Part shown: positions 13,522 through 14,218 of the stretch, one piece after another | Layout of the letters: every line of letters begins with the position of its first letter | Position numbering within the stretch: position 1 is the first letter of the stretch | DNA from: SZUA-448 sp964602475 | Lineage (GTDB): Bacteria; Bacillota; Clostridia; Lachnospirales; Lachnospiraceae | DNA length: 14,218 nucleotides | Assembly: GCA_964602475.1 (NCBI GenBank) | Contig: CAZRRN010000060.1 | Location: 1 to 14,218, forward strand | Direction of reading: 5' to 3' | Made by a program: the position numbers and the translations under genes | Notes under the pieces: generated by a model | What the model was told of the DNA's origin: nothing | Databases searched by the model: none | Seen by the model: the letters and a program-made list of their open reading frames with translations, nothing else

Positions 13522-14060
13522 ATGCCATCCTCCTGTTCTTTCTCACTTTCCGCCTGTTTGTCCATGCTTTCTGCCGATTCAACTGCTGTTCTGTTTTCCG
13601 TTTTTTCTCCTGAAATCATTAATTGCCTGCAGCACTCCACACTCCGGTTCAGGATGCCGGTATCGAACCCTGCTTCACGGTACCCTTCTTCAATACAGTC
13701 ATGATAGCTTTTCCCCGGCACTCCAATCTGGTATCCGTCATGCATGATGTATGCCATCAGCTTTTCCGTCCCATCGGCTGTGGTTACGGTGACGTCCTTC
13801 TTTTCATAAAAATGCGGATACCCTTCATAATAATCAAGGTTTCTCTCGTCCTGTTTATCAATTTCCCAGATCAGGACAGGAACAATGGCACCCGGTTTTG
13901 GTGCAATCGTTGCTACTGCACTGGTCGGACAACCTCGGAACAGCAGCTCATAATCCTTGATTACCCCCTGACCTGTAATCCTTGCCGCCGGACAGCGGAA
14001 TGACATCTGCCCGGTATTCAGGTTCGAACCATATGCGGCATACTTCTTTTTCTTCTCCAT
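13497..14060 (-). CDS. Gamma-glutamylcyclotransferase (AIG2-like) family protein
   Basis: A 187-residue protein. Residues 7-14, YAAYGSNL, are the family's substrate-binding loop, and DYYEGYPHFYEKKDV (about 76-90) carries the expected catalytic Glu79 of the YEGYP motif. VPVLIWEI before it is the typical core strand. The family releases 5-oxoproline from gamma-glutamyl amines or peptides; on mobile elements the real substrate is not known. Residues after about 145 form a charged, low-complexity extension that is longer than in simple family members. GGAGG lies 4 bases before the ATG. The 3' end overlaps the start of the membrane protein gene by 25 bases. Family call is good; the function on the element is unresolved. 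Confidence 0.85.
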   Translation of the reverse strand: MEKKKKYAAYGSNLNTGQMSFRCPAARITGQGVIKDYELLFRGCPTSAVATIAPKPGAIVPVLIWEIDKQDERNLDYYEGYPHFYEKKDVTVTTADGTEKLMAYIMHDGYQIGVPGKSYHDCIEEGYREAGFDTGILNRSVECCRQLMISGEKTENRTAVESAESMDKQAESEKEQEDGIWQQIRQP

Positions 14061-14136
14061 TCATCCTCCGTTTCTGCACATTAAAATATGATATTCTATA
14101 AAATAAATGTGACATATTCCATTTACCCTGCTACAC

Positions 14137-14218
14137 CTACAATCCCATATTCATGCCTCCTGTATAGCCGTCATTCTCTTGAACAGCATCCTCTGGCACA
14201 CCCTGTTCTGTCCGGTTG
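14137..14218 (-). CDS. C-terminal tail of an unseen protein (cut by window edge)
   Basis: The minus-strand frame is open from the right edge to TAG at 14139-14137 and encodes an acidic tail ending NDGYTGGMNMGL. Only 26 residues are visible, so no family can be assigned. The tail shares the GMNMG pattern with the end of the DUF5688 protein, which supports this being the true frame. The gap of about 75 bases to the next gene is AT-rich and has no obvious terminator. Confidence 0.55.
   Translation of the reverse strand, partial: NRTEQGVPEDAVQENDGYTGGMNMGL

Overview
The window looks like one flank of an integrative conjugative element (ICE) from a gut-type Bacillota (class Clostridia; the protein families recall Lachnospiraceae or Oscillospiraceae elements). 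The grounds are a VirD4 coupling protein, a MobP3-like relaxase with Sel1 repeats, a DUF3991/TOPRIM primase-like protein, and a string of accessory families (DUF5688, DUF6103, DUF3846, an AIG2-like cyclotransferase) that travel together on such elements. Strong GGAGG-type ribosome sites and moderately GC-rich genes, interrupted by AT-rich cargo, fit this. This placement comes from recognising families by eye; no search was run.

Layout. Nearly all genes run on the minus strand, right to left. From the right edge: the C-terminal tail of an unseen protein; a gamma-glutamylcyclotransferase-like protein; a membrane-anchored protein resembling the N-terminal part of ICE cell-wall hydrolases but lacking a hydrolase domain; a small conserved protein; a DUF6103, DUF5688, DUF6103 trio; a DUF3846 protein and a 56-residue protein. 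A 310-base stretch dense in inverted repeats follows (9846-10154). Next come a C5-cytosine methyltransferase with a scrambled N-terminus, a ribbon-helix-helix protein, the relaxase, the TOPRIM protein, the coupling protein and a winged-helix protein that ends the module near 900.

Two AT-rich defence genes stand out. Between the ribbon-helix-helix gene and the relaxase, on the opposite strand, is an Abi_2/AbiF-type HEPN protein. It has its own promoter, a short GC-rich hairpin RNA ending in a T-run directly upstream, and its own terminator. This looks like an RNA-regulated abortive-infection or toxin-antitoxin cassette inserted in the mobilisation module. At the left edge, beyond the winged-helix gene, is the N-terminal 201 residues of a SIR2-family (NAD-binding) protein with its own promoter; it is either ICE cargo or a host defence gene at the insertion site.

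Most worth a second look: the AbiF-like protein with its leader RNA; the apparent ATC start codon of the TOPRIM protein; two compensating frameshifts that destroy motif I of the methyltransferase; a Gly-Met-x-Met tail shared by the C-termini of four unrelated minus-strand proteins; paired TTATG-N-CATAA palindromes next to two strong hairpins upstream of the mobilisation genes; and the His-to-Asn change in the SIR2 active-site motif.
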